The notes below the pieces were generated by a model. It had not been told where the DNA came from and made no database searches. It saw nothing but the letters and a program-made list of their open reading frames with translations. Positions 51,927 to 61,046 of a stretch of 64,000 bases of DNA are shown here, in pieces; position 1 is the first letter of the stretch, and every line of letters starts with the position of its first letter. The DNA is from an uncultured Muribaculaceae bacterium (GTDB lineage: Bacteria > Bacteroidota > Bacteroidia > Bacteroidales > Muribaculaceae), in assembly GCA_910586565.1 (NCBI GenBank), contig CAJUIT010000006.1, positions 1 through 64,000 on the forward strand. The letters are read 5' to 3'. Position numbers and translations under genes: made by a program.

Positions 51927-54166
51927 ACCAATCGTTCGATATACTCCATTGCCTCGTAGGGACTTAATCCCTTATCAAACACAAGCATACAGTATATGTG
52001 GCAATATTCATTGTAGATGTTGGTTGCAAAAATTCCGGCGTCATCCGTACCTACTACAATTGACGGTATCATTGCACCTTCCTTACTCCACTTGTACCAA
52101 TTATAAAGATGGTAAGTGGAGAACCCATGATGATGCCCAATTATAACATTGCTTGTCGGCAGTGTCTCAATTACAATCTGTTTTTGATGCATCACCTTCA
52201 ATATTAGCTTCTGAAGGCATTCCAATTCTTTTTCGCCAAAAATCTCATAAGCATCAATCACACATATTTTTTTACCTCTTTTCCGACCTTCCTCTGAATG
52301 ATAAAAAAGACAAATCTGTTCCGCTACGCTTAATGTCTCCCTTTTTAACGACTCAGGTGAATCTTTTCTTTTAAGCCAAGCTTCGATCAACTCAATCACC
52401 CTGTATCGGACCGGATAAATCTCCGATGCCAGCTCCTCAATCCGGAGAGCGACCTTGGTTAAAAATGGCTCCAATTCACGGTCCTTCATAACAGCTATCA
52501 GATGATAGGCAAAGACAAGGTCGTCAAGATAATCTTCTATACGCATCCATAGGTTTTCACCCACATTCTGTTTCCAAAGTCTCACATCTACTCCTGCTGC
52601 AGTCGCATGGCCTATTCGATCTCCAGCCTGCATACCCAGAAATACTATAGCCTCATAGATTGCCCGCAGTCCACTCAATACATGAAAAAAATCTTCTCCT
52701 GCATGGTAAGTGAAATGGCGAAGCCCATATTCTCTTAACTTTCGGAATGACGGAGCAAACACCTCGGGAGGTGTATCAAACTCGCTCGCGGCAGCATCAA
52801 CCCCGGCTACCCATTTCGCCCACGAACTCCCGGTGTTCATAAGGGCTATTAGTGCATCAGTTCTGGCATCAAGGTCTCTGCGCAATTCCGAGAACCTTAC
52901 GTCTCCACTGTGGTTCTCCCGTTTTTTTATAAAATGAGCAACCAATGATAAAGACGTTAGGGGAACATCCACTATAGTTTGACTTTCGTTCAACCGGTTA
53001 TAGCCCTCAACAATCTTGTTAATAATAGCCGTATTATCTGAAACAGAAGTTTTAGGAGAGAAACGGCCTTCTATATGACGGATATTCTGCAAGTCATTCC
53101 CTGCCAGTTGCTTGAATCGCTGAGGATAAGTCTGTTCACTAAATTCCCTGAAATTATTCGATGTGTATTTTTGAAACTGTTCAAACCCGAATGCGTCATT
53201 TTGCTGTACCAACAGACGATTGCAAACACCTAATATAAGCAAGTAGTAATGAAAAGCTCCGGCAACAGCATCGTCATGCGGGTGCTCCGCCAGGTAATCC
53301 AAAATCTTCACATAAAGCAGGCTTTCCATAATTAATGGCGAAGCACTGTCTCCTATTACAGATTTGAAGGGATGCTCTTTAAAACCATCTCTTCTCTCAA
53401 AAAGCCCTGACAAAAGTTTTTCAAAAGAACCTGCTTGAAAGATATCAACCCCACTAAATGCCTTATTGAAAAGCCATTCTCTAATCCTTCCCGCGATACA
53501 AAAAAGATTCAAAAAATCTATCGGGTCGGATATGTCTGTAAGTTGTTCAAGCTGCTCCTTCACCTTATCATTACCACAAGCCTTATGAATCTCCCGATAT
53601 ATCACTTCAGGGTAGCGTAGAAAATCATGCCACGCCAAATCTGTTTCCACAGCGCCATTTAAATGTATATGCAAGTCATCAAAACCATGATTCTCTTCCC
53701 TCAATGTTTCCATTTCAGGAAGATAGGCAGAGGGTATCGCCGTATTTCTTAGCGATGGAAACAGATACCGACATGCAAAGTCAGCAAGCTCCCCGACAAG
53801 TGGTCCCGACTTTTTCCAAATTTTCATCGTAACCAACAGCAACGGTGGGATATGCGGCAGAAGCAACTGCCATTCGTTCATTTTTTCCCCTTTCACAAAT
53901 ACCTGACCACCTCTTATCTCAAGATACTCATCAGCCAGCTTGGGAAGCCCTATTGTAAATAGTTCGCTTAGTTCATCAACACCCGAAAACGAATATTCTG
54001 TTCCCAAACGATAATAATGATCCGGAACATAATATTCTCTTTCACGAACCTTCAATAGAATGGAACGTTTTATGTCTTGCAACTTGACAGCCTTCCGCTC
54101 TCTGTAGTATTTACTGAGAGAGCAGTTGTCAGATAGCAGAAACCTGAGATAAGATTCACTTTTCAT
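51896..54166 (-). CDS. rdrB: RADAR system adenosine deaminase RdrB
   Basis: The effector of RADAR anti-phage defence: a large adenosine deaminase, known to form a dodecameric shell with RdrA and to convert adenosine to inosine. The start is ATG 54166 with GGAGG 8 nt upstream, giving 756 residues; a TTG at 54196 is less likely. The deaminase set is complete: H166 and H168 (DDLHIHLNG), H488 and Glu491 (YHAGED), H520 (RIGHA) and the metal Asp pair D708-D709 (GTDDAGIF). At 756 residues it is about twice the size of housekeeping adenosine deaminases. It lies 55 bp after rdrA. Confidence 0.88.
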   Translation of the reverse strand: MKSESYLRFLLSDNCSLSKYYRERKAVKLQDIKRSILLKVREREYYVPDHYYRLGTEYSFSGVDELSELFTIGLPKLADEYLEIRGGQVFVKGEKMNEWQLLLPHIPPLLLVTMKIWKKSGPLVGELADFACRYLFPSLRNTAIPSAYLPEMETLREENHGFDDLHIHLNGAVETDLAWHDFLRYPEVIYREIHKACGNDKVKEQLEQLTDISDPIDFLNLFCIAGRIREWLFNKAFSGVDIFQAGSFEKLLSGLFERRDGFKEHPFKSVIGDSASPLIMESLLYVKILDYLAEHPHDDAVAGAFHYYLLILGVCNRLLVQQNDAFGFEQFQKYTSNNFREFSEQTYPQRFKQLAGNDLQNIRHIEGRFSPKTSVSDNTAIINKIVEGYNRLNESQTIVDVPLTSLSLVAHFIKKRENHSGDVRFSELRRDLDARTDALIALMNTGSSWAKWVAGVDAAASEFDTPPEVFAPSFRKLREYGLRHFTYHAGEDFFHVLSGLRAIYEAIVFLGMQAGDRIGHATAAGVDVRLWKQNVGENLWMRIEDYLDDLVFAYHLIAVMKDRELEPFLTKVALRIEELASEIYPVRYRVIELIEAWLKRKDSPESLKRETLSVAEQICLFYHSEEGRKRGKKICVIDAYEIFGEKELECLQKLILKVMHQKQIVIETLPTSNVIIGHHHGFSTYHLYNWYKWSKEGAMIPSIVVGTDDAGIFATNIYNEYCHIYCMLVFDKGLSPYEAMEYIERLVHNSKVYLFR

Positions 54167-54221
54167 ATATACATCCTCCGCGGGGAGCTTATTCAATTAT
54201 TGCAATCGCTAAAGCGAAGTC

Positions 54222-56777
54222 TTAACTTCTCCAATTCTTTTTAAATGATTCCACAGAGCTTTTATAGACATTCCCGAAAAGACCGGTTGACTTTATATAT
54301 TTCATCGCTTTATCAATGTCATCTTCAGCAACGATCTTTTCCTGTATTGCGTGATCGTCTATTCCATTATTTCGTAGAATATCAGCCGATTTTATCCATC
54401 CTGCACCCTTTTCGCCTGAAAATGGAGGTTTGTTTTTATTGGCGCTATCCCCTGCTGTATCATTCTTACTACTTATTTTGCACAATAATTCGTAAACTGA
54501 ATTTGACACTCTTGCCTTCTCGAGTTCTTTAGCCACATAGACTTTCACCTTGCCATACGTTTCTTCATCAAGAAAACAATTCATCATTGGGCAAGACATC
54601 ATCCATTTGGTAAATAGTAATTTATCCACAATGTTCGTCTTCCCCAAGTTATCCTTAAAGAATCTTGTGTCAGATCTCAGATTACTATTATTAAGCTCGC
54701 TTTGTTCTTGGGCTGAACACCTTATCCTCGCTTCTTCAATCAAACAGGCATTAAATAAGTTTGCCAACATCACATTCATCATCTTGCCCACAGAACTCAT
54801 TGCAACATTAGATAATGAACTGTATAAACGTGTCATAATTCTACCCAACGCATAGGGAGGAAGCATGCAATCATGATAGGCTTCTTTCCATGCATACATC
54901 AATTCGGCTAACTTTGAAATATCTTTTTGCCCGATTTCAACACCGAAATCATCTCCGGTTATTACCACATCCTCGCCTAAGTAGTCATCATCTTGTGGCA
55001 TCTGATAGCTGCGAAATAGTCTTAAGTCATTGATGCGCCCTGTCATCTCATCCTTATCAGTGCATCTGAGCACATCACCAACAACCGCAAGCAGAACTGG
55101 CACGGAATAATAACCACGGCTCTCATTGTTCTTGTTGTGTGTGATACGTATAAAAGGAAACATGGCCATCAATCTGACAAAGGGATTTATTTCACCTTTC
55201 AACACATTATCCAATGCATTATTCTTTGCTTTTTTGGCCTTTTCCTCCATCGCAAACACGGATATGTGTTCTTTAAGACTACCCAATTTTTTTCCTGCCA
55301 CGTATGCCATTGTCAATCCAATATTGTTTTTAAATGACATCAATTGGCTCCAACCGGCATATTTGCAAAGCTTAATTGCCAAATCTCCCGTTCCCAATGG
55401 TAGAACAACGTTCCTGATATACCCGATTCGAAGCATATAGTCGAATGCAAGAAACGGATTTGTTCTCAAATGCCAACATTCCAACAGTGTCAGAGCCATA
55501 AAATTGCTGTTAACGTCCTTATCGGGAAGCGTTGGCATCAACAAGTAACAATCAGGCAGATTCGCAGTCATGTTCAGATACTCCAAAATTGCGATATTCA
55601 TCATCTGAATGTTCGCACTCAATGCCCCAAGATCAATTCCATAGGCGTAAAGTCTTGAAGTGAACACATCCAATGGAAGATTGTCCCCATTTCCCAAGCA
55701 AGCGTCCCTGAGGAAATGAATCTGCGAACGCAACGACATGGATAGGAGGAAATCCTTGAATGTGTTTTGTGAAGGCGTATCTGTAATGCCAAAACCATTA
55801 AGGATAGTTCGATATTGCCATACCAGATCATTAACCGACTCTTCAATTTTTACTTTTACGTTATTTGCCGGATTCTGTAAAAGCTGACTCATTGAAAGCA
55901 AATTTATCCTGTTAGAAGGATTCAGGAGTTTAAGCATATATTGACTTTCCAACTCATTAGTCATCAATTTACGGGCAACCCCATTTCTCATTTTCAGATT
56001 CTTGCATAGCTCATATCGCACCAGCGACCCATACAATTTGAGATTGCCACTGATAATGGAGATTATACGAGTATCCGACAGATATCTTCTCAATGATTCA
56101 AGCACATCCCATCCCTTTTCCACATCCACATCAATATCATCAAATGCCAAGACAAACGCTTTCTTGTCAAGAATATCTAACGCCATCCCTATCATTTCTC
56201 TAATATTGGCCTCAAATTCATTTGCATCATTCACCTTAGCCAATCCCGTGTGCATAACGTATGCCTCATCCTGCCATAAAGAATTATCATAGCCATTGCC
56301 AACCTTATCAATGGCAAATATACCTTTTGAAATCCTGGCCATAACCTTCTCCCATTTCCTCCTCTGCTCGTAGGCTGCGCCTGTGGTTGAACATTCTTTC
56401 TGATGCAGAGCCGATTCAATTTTCCGTTGAATCATAGATATGACGCAAAGAACAATTGGTTTCTTATGTTCCACCAATGTAGGATCAATAATCCTCAACA
56501 CTTCCACATCTTTTTCTAATTCATTTTTGCACTTGTTCAGCAGACTTATCATAAAAGATGTTTTACCCGAGCCTCTTTCTCCAAACACACCTATTGTGCG
56601 ATATATATGAGTCAAGAAAACATCACTGTTTTCCGACACTTCAATCTGTTTAAGTTGATTGCGGATAATGCTTATCACCTTATTCAGATCAGCCCAATGT
56701 ATCTGCTGATCTCTTTTAAAATCATGTGCATATAAACTGTTATCCAAATCTATAACAATTGTTCTATTATCAGCCAT
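54222..56777 (-). CDS. rdrA: RADAR system ATPase RdrA
   Basis: The AAA+/STAND-like ATPase partner of RdrB. The start is ATG 56777 (MADNRTIVIDLDNSLYAHDF), giving 851 residues; the longer frame adds 36 unlikely residues. Walker A is GERGSGKTS (66-74), Walker B is FVLAFDDIDVD with Asp213-Asp214, and a sensor Asn is in IISIISGN. The remaining 600 residues are helical with no other motif I know. RdrA is thought to sense infection and load RNA or nucleotide to RdrB. Both genes are AT-rich compared with neighbours, consistent with horizontal gain. No third (membrane) RADAR gene is adjacent. Confidence 0.86.
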   Translation of the reverse strand: MADNRTIVIDLDNSLYAHDFKRDQQIHWADLNKVISIIRNQLKQIEVSENSDVFLTHIYRTIGVFGERGSGKTSFMISLLNKCKNELEKDVEVLRIIDPTLVEHKKPIVLCVISMIQRKIESALHQKECSTTGAAYEQRRKWEKVMARISKGIFAIDKVGNGYDNSLWQDEAYVMHTGLAKVNDANEFEANIREMIGMALDILDKKAFVLAFDDIDVDVEKGWDVLESLRRYLSDTRIISIISGNLKLYGSLVRYELCKNLKMRNGVARKLMTNELESQYMLKLLNPSNRINLLSMSQLLQNPANNVKVKIEESVNDLVWQYRTILNGFGITDTPSQNTFKDFLLSMSLRSQIHFLRDACLGNGDNLPLDVFTSRLYAYGIDLGALSANIQMMNIAILEYLNMTANLPDCYLLMPTLPDKDVNSNFMALTLLECWHLRTNPFLAFDYMLRIGYIRNVVLPLGTGDLAIKLCKYAGWSQLMSFKNNIGLTMAYVAGKKLGSLKEHISVFAMEEKAKKAKNNALDNVLKGEINPFVRLMAMFPFIRITHNKNNESRGYYSVPVLLAVVGDVLRCTDKDEMTGRINDLRLFRSYQMPQDDDYLGEDVVITGDDFGVEIGQKDISKLAELMYAWKEAYHDCMLPPYALGRIMTRLYSSLSNVAMSSVGKMMNVMLANLFNACLIEEARIRCSAQEQSELNNSNLRSDTRFFKDNLGKTNIVDKLLFTKWMMSCPMMNCFLDEETYGKVKVYVAKELEKARVSNSVYELLCKISSKNDTAGDSANKNKPPFSGEKGAGWIKSADILRNNGIDDHAIQEKIVAEDDIDKAMKYIKSTGLFGNVYKSSVESFKKNWRS

Positions 56778-56867
56778 ATAATAATGTTTTATTCGATATA
56801 CAGACTTGTTCACCCACATATTTTTTTGGCGCGAATTTATGAGCATACTCTGCCCCAAACTCTTAGT

Positions 56868-56875
56868 CAAACATA
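56868..56875 (-). promoter_or_regulatory. candidate promoter -7 element of the RADAR operon
   Basis: The minus strand has TATGTTTG (56875-56868), a TAnnTTTG match, about 90 bp before ATG 56777. It supports that start because a start at 56885 would lie upstream of it. No good -33 TTTG is visible. Confidence 0.33.
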
Positions 56876-57064
56876 GCGTCATCAATAAAATGCGTGATTA
56901 AGCTCATTTAGAGTGAATCGTGAGAAGATAAATTTAAGGATAAAACTTGGAAGATGATATCTTATAGTACGATTTTATTCTAAGTAAAATTTAATTTAAC
57001 TATAATTAACAATATCACATCCCTTTAAAACTTAAAAACAATAAACAGCTACACAACTAATTTA

Positions 57065-57262
57065 ATGCAAAATTTTATACCTTTATATTCCATATTCCTG
57101 TTTATTGTATCGGGGCGAGAATTGATTGCGGGAATAGAATTTTTAGTCGCGTCTGCCCCAAACATATCCCCGGTGCTTTTCAAGAAGGAAACGGGTGGGA
57201 ATGAGCGCGACGAATTCATTACCCAACCCAAAGAAAACAATCCTTCAATTGTTATAACGTAA
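57065..57262 (+). CDS. uncertain 65-residue frame in the AT-rich gap
   Basis: A frame with a hydrophobic start (MQNFIPLYSIFLFIVSG) and a polar C-terminus, ending TAATG so that its stop overlaps the next gene's ATG at 57262. The overlap hints at coupling, but I see no promoter and no known motif. The remainder of the gap 56778-57064 is AT-rich with no other signal. Confidence 0.22.
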   Translation: MQNFIPLYSIFLFIVSGRELIAGIEFLVASAPNISPVLFKKETGGNERDEFITQPKENNPSIVIT

Positions 57263-57900
57263 TGATACGCCCCAATTCCATATCATTAATATCAAAAGCT
57301 ATTCTTGGTGTTATCGCCGGATTGTCATTTTTTGTCGTGGCATGTAAATCCACCGACAAATATGCAGTCTATCATTATGACAACGGTGATGATTACATTT
57401 CCGATGGCCTTCAAAGGATTGTAGATAAAGAGGGGAAAATCTGGTTCCGCGACAGCATCGGAAATATTGTCATTACACCTCAGTTTGCCTTTGCATTTCC
57501 ATTCAAAAAGGGATATGCCAAAGTTACTTACACAGGGCATAGTGAAGCTGTCGATAAAAATGGAGAATATCACCGTTGGGTGAGTGATTCATGGTACTAC
57601 ATTGACAAAGCTGGAACAAAACACCCTGAACTGATTGAAATTATTGGTCAGGTCAAATCTGCTGCCGATGGAGAATTCCTCAAGGATGCTATTGTCACTA
57701 ATAATCGAACAGGGAAAAGTTCACTGTCAGACGCTCTCGGAAGATTCAGTGTTCTTTGTGTGACTGGTGATTCACTGCACATAAGTTATGTAGGGCTTAT
57801 ATCACAAACTATTCCGGTAAATCCGGAGGATTCAACTGAATGGAATATTTCAATGAGAGAGTATGGCCCCATCATAGAACCGATGTTGCAAATACGTTGA
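57262..57900 (+). CDS. lipoprotein with WG-repeat-like and carboxypeptidase-regulatory-like domains
   Basis: A 212-residue protein with a hydrophobic segment ending in a lipobox (GVIAGLSFFVVAC, Cys28). Residues 50-110 show WG-like repeats (GLQRIVDKEGKIWFRDSIGN, YAKVTYTG). Residues about 128-200 read IGQVKSAADGEFLKDAIV and then GRFSVLCVTGDSLHISYVG, typical of the CarboxypepD_reg beta-sandwich. It is probably a surface or periplasmic anchored protein. The specific function is unknown. Confidence 0.65.
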   Translation: MIRPNSISLISKAILGVIAGLSFFVVACKSTDKYAVYHYDNGDDYISDGLQRIVDKEGKIWFRDSIGNIVITPQFAFAFPFKKGYAKVTYTGHSEAVDKNGEYHRWVSDSWYYIDKAGTKHPELIEIIGQVKSAADGEFLKDAIVTNNRTGKSSLSDALGRFSVLCVTGDSLHISYVGLISQTIPVNPEDSTEWNISMREYGPIIEPMLQIR

Positions 57901-57943
57901 ATTTGTTATAAGGTAAATCGACAACAACATAAATCAGTAATTT

Positions 57944-58723
57944 ATGAGAAAAATAACATTATTCATAATAGGAGTCACATTGTTTTCGGTCGTATCATGC
58001 TCCGGTCACAGCTCTGCTGAAACAGCAATATCAGATACCGCTGTCAACTCGACGATATGTGATGATGATACAGTAGGGACTGCTAATGATAATTCCATTG
58101 AGACATACACTGACCTAAACGACGGTTCTACTCTCACAATCGACAATCATACAAATTCGGGACTAAGCGTAAAAATCAGCTTGTTCAGGCTGACAGATAT
58201 TGACGATGGTATAGGAGAAATGTCGGATGGCGCAATTACATTCACTGCAACAGACGCAGCGGGTCAGCCAATAGGAGGACGTATAACCTTTGAGGGCGAC
58301 ACGGCCCACCTGACATTCACTGAATCAACATGGGAGTATCTGCCTAAAGGCACGGCCTATACCTTTGTCCGTGGCGCGAAAGTAGATTATCAACCGGCAA
58401 ATCCTATCGGAGGGAGAACCTACACCGGAGCTGGCAAAGGGGGAGGATTGGCGACAAACGTCACAATCAGGTTTGACAAAAACGGGAGGTGCCAATGTAC
58501 ATCAGATTTCTATCAAGCCTTTACCCAACCTATAACTGTTGACGGAACTTATTCAATAAGATACGATATAGTGGAGGTTCGATGCCAACCCTCGGGATTC
58601 GAAGAACCAATTGTATGGAACTTTGAAATCATGGACGACGGCCAAGGATTAGGTTTTAATATTTCAGATTCATCGGAAGAAGGAAGTATCGGCACCGACT
58701 GGCTCCAGCTAAAAGTAGAATAA
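57944..58723 (+). CDS. uncharacterised lipoprotein
   Basis: A 259-residue protein: signal MRKITLFIIGVTLFSVVSC with a lipobox Cys19, a low-complexity Ser/Thr/Asp linker (about 20-55), then a beta-rich domain. Motifs such as RFDKNGRCQCTSDFYQAF match no family I know. It starts 44 bp after the preceding lipoprotein and ends 1 bp before the HD-domain gene, so the three may form one unit. Confidence 0.62.
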   Translation: MRKITLFIIGVTLFSVVSCSGHSSAETAISDTAVNSTICDDDTVGTANDNSIETYTDLNDGSTLTIDNHTNSGLSVKISLFRLTDIDDGIGEMSDGAITFTATDAAGQPIGGRITFEGDTAHLTFTESTWEYLPKGTAYTFVRGAKVDYQPANPIGGRTYTGAGKGGGLATNVTIRFDKNGRCQCTSDFYQAFTQPITVDGTYSIRYDIVEVRCQPSGFEEPIVWNFEIMDDGQGLGFNISDSSEEGSIGTDWLQLKVE

Positions 58724-58724
58724 T

Positions 58725-59348
58725 ATGATTGACGAATCACTCCAAAGCTATATTGAGACACATATTTTGCCGCTATATGACAGTTTCGATGCGGCACATC
58801 AGCGAAATCATGTTGATATGGTCATTGAACAGAGCCGCGCCATTGCAGCTGACCTCGATGTGGATATGAATATGGTCTATACTATCGCGGCCTATCACGA
58901 TGCAGGATTAACGGCTGATCGCAAGACACATCATCTCGTGTCGGGCACGACTATGCGTGAAGACATGCGGCTACGCGATTGGTTCAGCGAGGAACAGATT
59001 GAAACGATGGCACAGGCGTGTGAAGACCACCGGGCTTCATCCAACCATGAGCCGCGAAGCATTTACGGCAAAATCGTTGCCGAAGCCGACCGCTTCATCG
59101 ACCCAGATACAATCATTTTGCGCACGGTTCAATATGGTCTCGCAAATTACCCCGAACTCGACAAAGAAGGCCATTGGCATCGCACCCTCAACCATCTCCA
59201 CGAGAAGTATGCCGAAGGGGGCTATCTCCGTCTGTGGTTTGACAACAGCCCTAATGTAGCGCGTCTTAATTCCCTGCGCCAAATCATAAAAAATGAGCCG
59301 CTTCTCCGCGAGAAGTTCAATCATCTTTATGACACACTTTCAAAATAA
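58725..59348 (+). CDS. HD-domain metal-dependent phosphohydrolase-like protein
   Basis: A 207-residue HD superfamily protein. The metal set is complete: His29 (RNHV), His58-Asp59 (AAYHDAG), His102 (EDHRAS) and Asp122 (AEADRFID). Such small HD proteins hydrolyse nucleotides or phosphate esters; the substrate here is unknown. It starts 1 bp after the preceding lipoprotein's stop. The C-terminal helices (LHEKYAEGGYLRLWFDNSPN) fit the family of small YedJ/YfbR-like HD proteins. Confidence 0.82.
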   Translation: MIDESLQSYIETHILPLYDSFDAAHQRNHVDMVIEQSRAIAADLDVDMNMVYTIAAYHDAGLTADRKTHHLVSGTTMREDMRLRDWFSEEQIETMAQACEDHRASSNHEPRSIYGKIVAEADRFIDPDTIILRTVQYGLANYPELDKEGHWHRTLNHLHEKYAEGGYLRLWFDNSPNVARLNSLRQIIKNEPLLREKFNHLYDTLSK

Positions 59349-59362
59349 TGGCTCCTTGACAT

Positions 59363-59554
59363 TCAATTTTGTTTGGAACGATTATCGACCGCTACAAGCA
59401 TATCCCGCACAACAACTGCATTGTTATGAACCACATCATGCGATGAGTAAAGAACTGTGACCTTTGACTTATCGCTGATTGCCTTCTTTAGATTGGCAAA
59501 CGCCGGATTCGACAGCAACTCTTGTTGGCAGGTATAACCGTCCGCTTTATCATC
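59363..59554 (-). pseudogene. DUF488 C-terminal remnant
   Basis: On the minus strand the frame ends QELLSNPAFANLKK, then SKVTVLYSSHDVVHNNAVVV, matching the C-terminal half of DUF488 proteins (the L-YA-D-EHNHAVVL block). An in-frame TAA lies immediately upstream and the N-terminal half is absent, so only about 60 residues survive. No start codon remains. Confidence 0.62.
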
Positions 59555-59570
59555 TTAACAGGGTACGCAT

Positions 59571-59601
59571 TTTGCCAATCACAATTTTTTGCGTAATTTT
59601 G
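59571..59601 (+). promoter_or_regulatory. promoter of the MarR-GNAT gene
   Basis: TTTG (59571-59574), 19 bp, TAATTTTG (59594-59601): a perfect match. Transcription begins about 59608, inside the palindromic operator, and leaves a 25-nt leader. Confidence 0.65.
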
Positions 59602-59616
59602 CGTAACTGATTACGT
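59601..59616. promoter_or_regulatory. probable MarR-type operator
   Basis: GCGTAACTGATTACGT is an inverted repeat with one mismatch (GCGTAA / TTACGT). It covers the end of the -7 element and the likely transcription start. A second TTGCGTAA occurs just upstream (59589-59596). Placement over the start point suggests autorepression by the MarR domain of the following gene. Confidence 0.5.
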
Positions 59617-59632
59617 AATACATTACCGATAT

Positions 59633-60586
59633 ATGGATTTTTTTGAGCGTACAGGCAAAATGGCTATCGGCAGCCGACTTAGAGCCCTGACCGAAACTCT
59701 TACTCGCGATGCTTCGGCTATCTACGGACTCTACGGCATTGATTTAAAACCAAAATGGTTTCCTGTTTTCTATTCGCTGACCGACGGGCAAACCAAAAGC
59801 GTCACATCAATCGCGCGGGAAATCGGTCAGTCGCATCCGTCGGTCAGCAACATCGTGAAAGAAATGATAAAGGCCGATTTGGTCGTTGAGGCAGACAATG
59901 CCACCGACCGTCGTTGCACGCTGCTCTCACTCACTCCCAGAGGCAAAAGCTTGTCAATCGAACTAATCGCCCAGCTCCGCGATGTTGAACGGGCTGTGGA
60001 TCAAATCTCATCGGAATGTGAAAACGACCTTTGGAGCGCAATTGCCGATTGGGAAAAAGCACTCAATCGCAAATCCATTCTCGAACGTGTTCGCCTGATT
60101 AAGGAACAGAGAGAACACTCCGAGGTTACCATTGTCGAATATCAGCCTGAATATAAAAGTGCGTTCTACGATCTCAACCGCAAATGGATAGAGCTCTACT
60201 GGGAGTTGGAACCGCATGACATCGAAGTTCTGGAAAATCCTGAAAAACACATCCTTGAAAAAGGCGGTCACATATTCGTGGCATTATACAACGGCTTTCC
60301 CGTGGGTGTATGTGCCCTGTGTCCCATGCCTGAGGAATCGGTCTACGATTTTGAGCTTGCAAAGCTCGCTGTAAACAATTCGATACAGCGAAAAGGCATC
60401 GGCCACCGACTTTGCGACGCCGTCATAAGCAAAGCACGAGAACTGGGAGGTGAAAAGCTGTTTCTTGAAAGCAACACACGGCTCAAACCCGCCATAGCCC
60501 TATATCGCAAACTCGGCTTCAAAGAATTGCCCGAATACCATCCCGCCTACGCCCGCGGCGACATTCAAATGGAGTTATCACTCTAA
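59633..60586 (+). CDS. MarR-family regulator fused to a GNAT acetyltransferase
   Basis: A 317-residue two-domain protein. Residues 1-150 are a MarR winged helix (VTSIAREIGQSHPSVSNIVK with VEADNATDRRCTLLSLTPRG as the wing). Residues about 162-317 are a GNAT domain with the acetyl-CoA loop QRKGIGHRL and the C-terminal ALYRKLGFKEL. The fused MarR-GNAT architecture is known in several phyla. Ligand sensing and acetylation are presumably linked. The gene is followed by a cupin gene 17 bp on, probably in the same transcript. Confidence 0.88.
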   Translation: MDFFERTGKMAIGSRLRALTETLTRDASAIYGLYGIDLKPKWFPVFYSLTDGQTKSVTSIAREIGQSHPSVSNIVKEMIKADLVVEADNATDRRCTLLSLTPRGKSLSIELIAQLRDVERAVDQISSECENDLWSAIADWEKALNRKSILERVRLIKEQREHSEVTIVEYQPEYKSAFYDLNRKWIELYWELEPHDIEVLENPEKHILEKGGHIFVALYNGFPVGVCALCPMPEESVYDFELAKLAVNNSIQRKGIGHRLCDAVISKARELGGEKLFLESNTRLKPAIALYRKLGFKELPEYHPAYARGDIQMELSL

Positions 60587-60603
60587 TATCAAATATCAAT
60601 TAT

Positions 60604-60945
60604 ATGCAGCAACCAAAAGTATTCGTGCGGCGTGAAGATGCGCTCAAAAAAACATTCAAGGGGGTAAATCTTGACTCCCTCGCTGTTGGAGAGAAATCAA
60701 TGGTAACAAAGATGAACTATGTGAAAGGGAACTTCGCCACTCTCCACACTCATCCTCACGAACAATGCGGTTATGTAATCTCAGGCAAATACCGCCTTAT
60801 CATAGAGGGTGATAAAAATATTGATGTGATAATGCACCCGGGCGACACCTACGCAATCCCCGGCAACACACCTCACTCTTTCGAAGTGATTGAAGGTGGC
60901 GAAGTCATTGATGTATTTACGCCCCACAGAGAAGATTACCTTTGA
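60604..60945 (+). CDS. small single-domain cupin protein
   Basis: A 113-residue cupin. Motif 1 includes HTHPHEQCGYVISG, with His48, His50 and Gln54 as likely metal ligands. Motif 2 is PGNTPHSF with His91. No partner domain is present. Cupins of this size bind metal and small sugars or acids; a specific reaction cannot be given. It is cotranscribed with the MarR-GNAT gene. Confidence 0.78.
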   Translation: MQQPKVFVRREDALKKTFKGVNLDSLAVGEKSMVTKMNYVKGNFATLHTHPHEQCGYVISGKYRLIIEGDKNIDVIMHPGDTYAIPGNTPHSFEVIEGGEVIDVFTPHREDYL

Positions 60946-61046
60946 CTCAGCCATAAATCTCCCGCGAATAATCAGCTTCACCTCCCAACCACATCCACAT
61001 TATCGCCGGGTTCGCTACTTCAACCAATGGTTGCCAAATCAAACAT

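Noticed and set aside
57262..59348. The lipoprotein-lipoprotein-HD genes as extra RADAR components
   Set aside because: They are on the opposite strand, start after a large gap, and none resembles known RADAR accessory membrane proteins.
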